Source of the DNA: Akkermansiaceae bacterium UBA4145
GTDB taxonomy: Bacteria > Verrucomicrobiota > Verrucomicrobiia > Verrucomicrobiales > Akkermansiaceae
Length of the DNA stretch: 7,692 bases
NCBI GenBank assembly: GCA_002380675.1
Contig: DFWB01000053.1
Span: forward strand, 1 to 7,692
Direction: 5' to 3'
Of this stretch, positions 5,936 through 7,692 are shown piece after piece. The notes under the pieces were generated by a model that worked only from the letters and a program-made list of their open reading frames with translations, was not told the origin of the DNA and did not search any database. The position numbers were made by a program, and so were the translations under genes. Position 1 is the first letter of the stretch; each line of letters begins with the position of its first letter.

Positions 5936-6577
5936 TTAACGCGGTTTGAGCAGGGCCCGGCAAGGAGCCCCATCCGCCCCCTTGATCTTGAGTGGCAGAC
6001 ATACGAGGTCGTAGTCCCCTGGCTCAACATCCGCGAGCCAGAGCCCCTCAATCACCCAGATCCCTGCGCCGAGCATAACCTTGTGAACCTCCACCACATC
6101 CTTTCCGAATCCACCAATGCTGAGATAATCCACCCCGACGGTCATCACTCCAGCATCGGCAAGGACCCGACCTGCTGACTCGCTGATGGAGACGAAGTCC
6201 CGGTCAAACTTCGGCGCCATCTCCCAGCTCCCAGGTGTATTGCGGGTCTTGAAAATGATCCGCTCCCCTTGCTGGAATTCCAGACCCTCGAGATCGCTGG
6301 GCATGATCTGATCCTTCACCTCCATCCCGATAACCCGGCAGGGGCCGATGGTGGCCTCTAGTGGCATCTCGTCCATTCCGGCTCCACCAGGGATGAAGTG
6401 ACACATGGCGTCCATGTGGGTCGCGGTGTGAGCACTGATCTCGAGCTTGGTTAGATTGCACGGCATATCATCCACCCCCAGTTTGAAATGCCGGTAAATT
6501 TTCACCTCGGGATCTCCCTCCCAGTGCACCATCCCATTCTCCAGAGGCACGGTCACATCAATCCATTCACTATTCAT
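5936..6577 (-). CDS. Cyclase / kynurenine-formamidase-family metal hydrolase
   Basis: ATG 6577 gives 213 residues, normal for the family. A longer reading from TTG 6604 adds nine residues (MRKSVRPRV) and is less likely. The metal-binding signature reads H50-TAT-H54-M-D56-AMC-H60, matching the family pattern H-x-G-T-H-x-D-x-P-x-H with G replaced by A and P by M. Other matches are PLENGMVHWEGDP (11-23), VGVDYLSI (147-154), H165 and IEGL with E177, and the tail DYDLVCLPLKI (188-198). Relatives hydrolyse small amides or lactone-like rings, as KynB does with N-formylkynurenine, using a pair of divalent metals. Kynurenine genes are absent here, so a substrate cannot be assigned. There is no signal peptide, making it the one clearly cytoplasmic product of the window. 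It converges on the barrel-protein gene (35-base gap, no terminator seen) and diverges from the sulfatase gene. Confidence 0.92.
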   Translation of the reverse strand: MNSEWIDVTVPLENGMVHWEGDPEVKIYRHFKLGVDDMPCNLTKLEISAHTATHMDAMCHFIPGGAGMDEMPLEATIGPCRVIGMEVKDQIMPSDLEGLEFQQGERIIFKTRNTPGSWEMAPKFDRDFVSISESAGRVLADAGVMTVGVDYLSIGGFGKDVVEVHKVMLGAGIWVIEGLWLADVEPGDYDLVCLPLKIKGADGAPCRALLKPR

Positions 6578-6716
6578 CACCCTTGGTCTGACAGATTTCC
6601 TCAACCCGGTCTAGGCCCCCTTGCCATAACCTCGGAGGATCTTCTCTCCCACCCGATCTAAAAAATCGAAGAAACGCGACTTGACCGCCCTACTTCCCAT
6701 TCCACACAAGACCTTC
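6578..6716. promoter_or_regulatory. Divergent intergenic region between cyclase and sulfatase genes
   Basis: These 139 bases must supply start signals in both directions. On the + strand TTGACC (6681-6686) matches five of six bases of a sigma-70 -35 box, but the position 17 bases later (ACACAA, 6704-6709) is a poor -10 and would place transcription almost at the ATG. An A-run (6660-6665, CTAAAAAATCG) is flanked by CGAT/ATCG, a 4-bp repeat. No Shine-Dalgarno sequence precedes ATG 6717. On the minus strand AAGGGTG abuts ATG 6577, too close for a standard site. Promoter presence is inferred from orientation. Confidence 0.4.
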
Positions 6717-7692
6717 ATGCGAATCCTATTTCTCTTTCTTTTCCTCAGCCTTACGCCTTGGATCTCTGCCCGGGACAAGCCCAACATCCTCTTCATCCTT
6801 GCCGACGATCTTGGGTATGGAGACGTCAGCTGCTACAACCCGGAGAGCAAGGTCCCAACCCCGCATCTCGACCAGCTCGCCCGCGATGGCATGCTCTTCA
6901 CCGATGCGCACAGCCCCTCCACGGTCTGCACGCCTACCCGCTACAGCATCATGACCGGGCGCATGGCCTTTCGTCTGAATTACCGTGGCGTCTTCACCGG
7001 CGTTGGGGGGCCCTGCCTGATCGAGAGGGACCGGCTGACCCTCCCTGCCATGCTGCAGCAACAGGGCTACACCACCGCTCTCTTCGGCAAATGGCATATC
7101 GGGATGACCTTCTTCGACAACAACGGCGAAGCCATTAACAAGAACGGTCTCGAGGCCGTGCGCAGGGTCGACTACAGCCGACCAGTTCCCGACGGCCCTA
7201 TCCACCGCGGCTTCGATCACTTCTTTGGAACGGTCTCCTGTCCCACCACGGATTGGCTCTACGCCTTTATGGAGAATGACCGGATCCCTGTTCCACCCAC
7301 CCAGCTGGTCGACAAGAGCAAGCTCCCCAAGCACGCGTGGTCCTTTGACTGCCGACCGGGCTTGGTGGCCCCCAATTTCGACCTCGAGGAAGTCGATATG
7401 GTATTCCTTGAGAAAAGCCTCCAGTTCCTCGACACCCACGCCAAAAAAACTCCCGAGAAACCCTTCTTTCTCTTTCACTCGCTGCAAGCGGTTCACCTGC
7501 CCTCCTTTCCCGGGAGGGACTTCAAGGGAAAGACCAAGGCAGGACCGCACGGAGACTTCATCTTCCAGTTCGATCACATCGTCGGGAAACTCCTCGAGAA
7601 GCTCGAGGACCTCAACCTCACCAAGGAGACTCTTGTGATCGTCTCCAGCGACAACGGTCCCGAGGTCGGCACCGTGATCAATATGCGCGACA
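6717..7692 (+). CDS. Exported formylglycine-dependent sulfatase, 3' end beyond the window
   Basis: ATG 6717 opens a frame that stays open to the window end (325 complete codons, no stop seen). Residues 1-18 form a Sec signal (MRILFLFLFLSLTPWISA). The mature protein begins with the sulfatase strand KPNILFILADDLGYGD, with metal-ligand D30 and D31. The signature C71-T-P-T-R-Y-S-I-M-T-G fits C-x-P-x-R-x4-T-G, so C71 should be converted to formylglycine by a maturation enzyme encoded elsewhere. GKWHIG supplies K125 and H127, HSLQAVHLP supplies H254 and H260, and SSDNGPEVG supplies D312 and N313. All core catalytic residues expected up to this point are present, so the visible part looks functional. 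It would remove sulfate esters, probably from polysaccharide, outside the cytoplasmic membrane. Sulfatases of this arylsulfatase-A-like type are usually 450-520 residues, so roughly a third is missing. A 283-codon antisense frame within it is a codon-bias shadow. The substrate cannot be read from sequence alone. Confidence 0.95.
   Translation, partial: MRILFLFLFLSLTPWISARDKPNILFILADDLGYGDVSCYNPESKVPTPHLDQLARDGMLFTDAHSPSTVCTPTRYSIMTGRMAFRLNYRGVFTGVGGPCLIERDRLTLPAMLQQQGYTTALFGKWHIGMTFFDNNGEAINKNGLEAVRRVDYSRPVPDGPIHRGFDHFFGTVSCPTTDWLYAFMENDRIPVPPTQLVDKSKLPKHAWSFDCRPGLVAPNFDLEEVDMVFLEKSLQFLDTHAKKTPEKPFFLFHSLQAVHLPSFPGRDFKGKTKAGPHGDFIFQFDHIVGKLLEKLEDLNLTKETLVIVSSDNGPEVGTVINMRD

Noticed and set aside
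6578..6604. Longer cyclase start at TTG 6604
   Set aside because: The nine extra residues are basic and unlike the family's N-terminus, while ATG 6577 begins directly before the conserved WIDVTVPL strand.
6726..7577. 283-codon open frame on the minus strand
   Set aside because: It lies wholly antisense to the sulfatase, whose plus-strand frame carries every expected catalytic motif; the antisense translation shows no family pattern and reflects GC-rich codon bias.
1..7692. CRISPR array, tRNA/rRNA, transposon ends, toxin-antitoxin or phage genes
   Set aside because: I looked on both strands and saw no regularly spaced repeats, cloverleaf-like sequence, terminal inverted repeats, transposase motifs or small paired genes.

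Overview
The window reads as a dense stretch of chromosome from a member of the PVC superphylum, most likely Verrucomicrobiota or Planctomycetota. The evidence is the gene content: a DUF1501 (sulfatase-like) protein, an exported Gfo/Idh/MocA-family protein, a secreted single-haem protein of PVC type, a free-standing sulfatase-type beta-sandwich module and a formylglycine-dependent sulfatase, nearly all with N-terminal export signals. Base composition is moderately GC-rich throughout by eye, with no insertion sequence, tRNA, rRNA, CRISPR array or phage gene. No gene-free stretch exceeds about 140 bases.

Layout: (1) 1-1350 (+) is the 3' part of a DUF1501 gene that begins before the window. (2) 1381-2181 (-) converges on it and encodes a small exported protein with two beta-sandwich-like modules. 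(3) 2283-3263, 3356-4642 and 4710-5900 (all +) form a three-gene same-strand group: an exported Gfo/Idh/MocA-like protein, an exported protein with one CXXCH haem site, and an exported TIM-barrel glycoside-hydrolase-like protein. (4) 5936-6577 (-) is a cyclase/kynurenine-formamidase-family metal hydrolase, the only clearly cytoplasmic product. (5) 6717 to the window end (+) is a sulfatase that runs off the 3' edge. It does not appear as a closed reading frame because its stop codon lies outside the window.

Working together: strands alternate + - + + + - +, so this is several transcription units rather than one operon. The common theme is export and, by inference, breakdown of (probably sulfated) carbohydrate: sulfatase, glycosidase-like barrel, carbohydrate-binding-like module and sugar-oxidoreductase fold. 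The most unusual part is the central trio. The Gfo/Idh/MocA protein carries a Sec-type signal and a degenerate dinucleotide-binding glycine motif. It sits beside a putative cytochrome c, and the barrel protein appears to lack the Asp-Glu-Pro motif expected at its catalytic position. These could be parts of an extracytoplasmic sugar-binding or redox system, but that is inference from adjacency and motifs.
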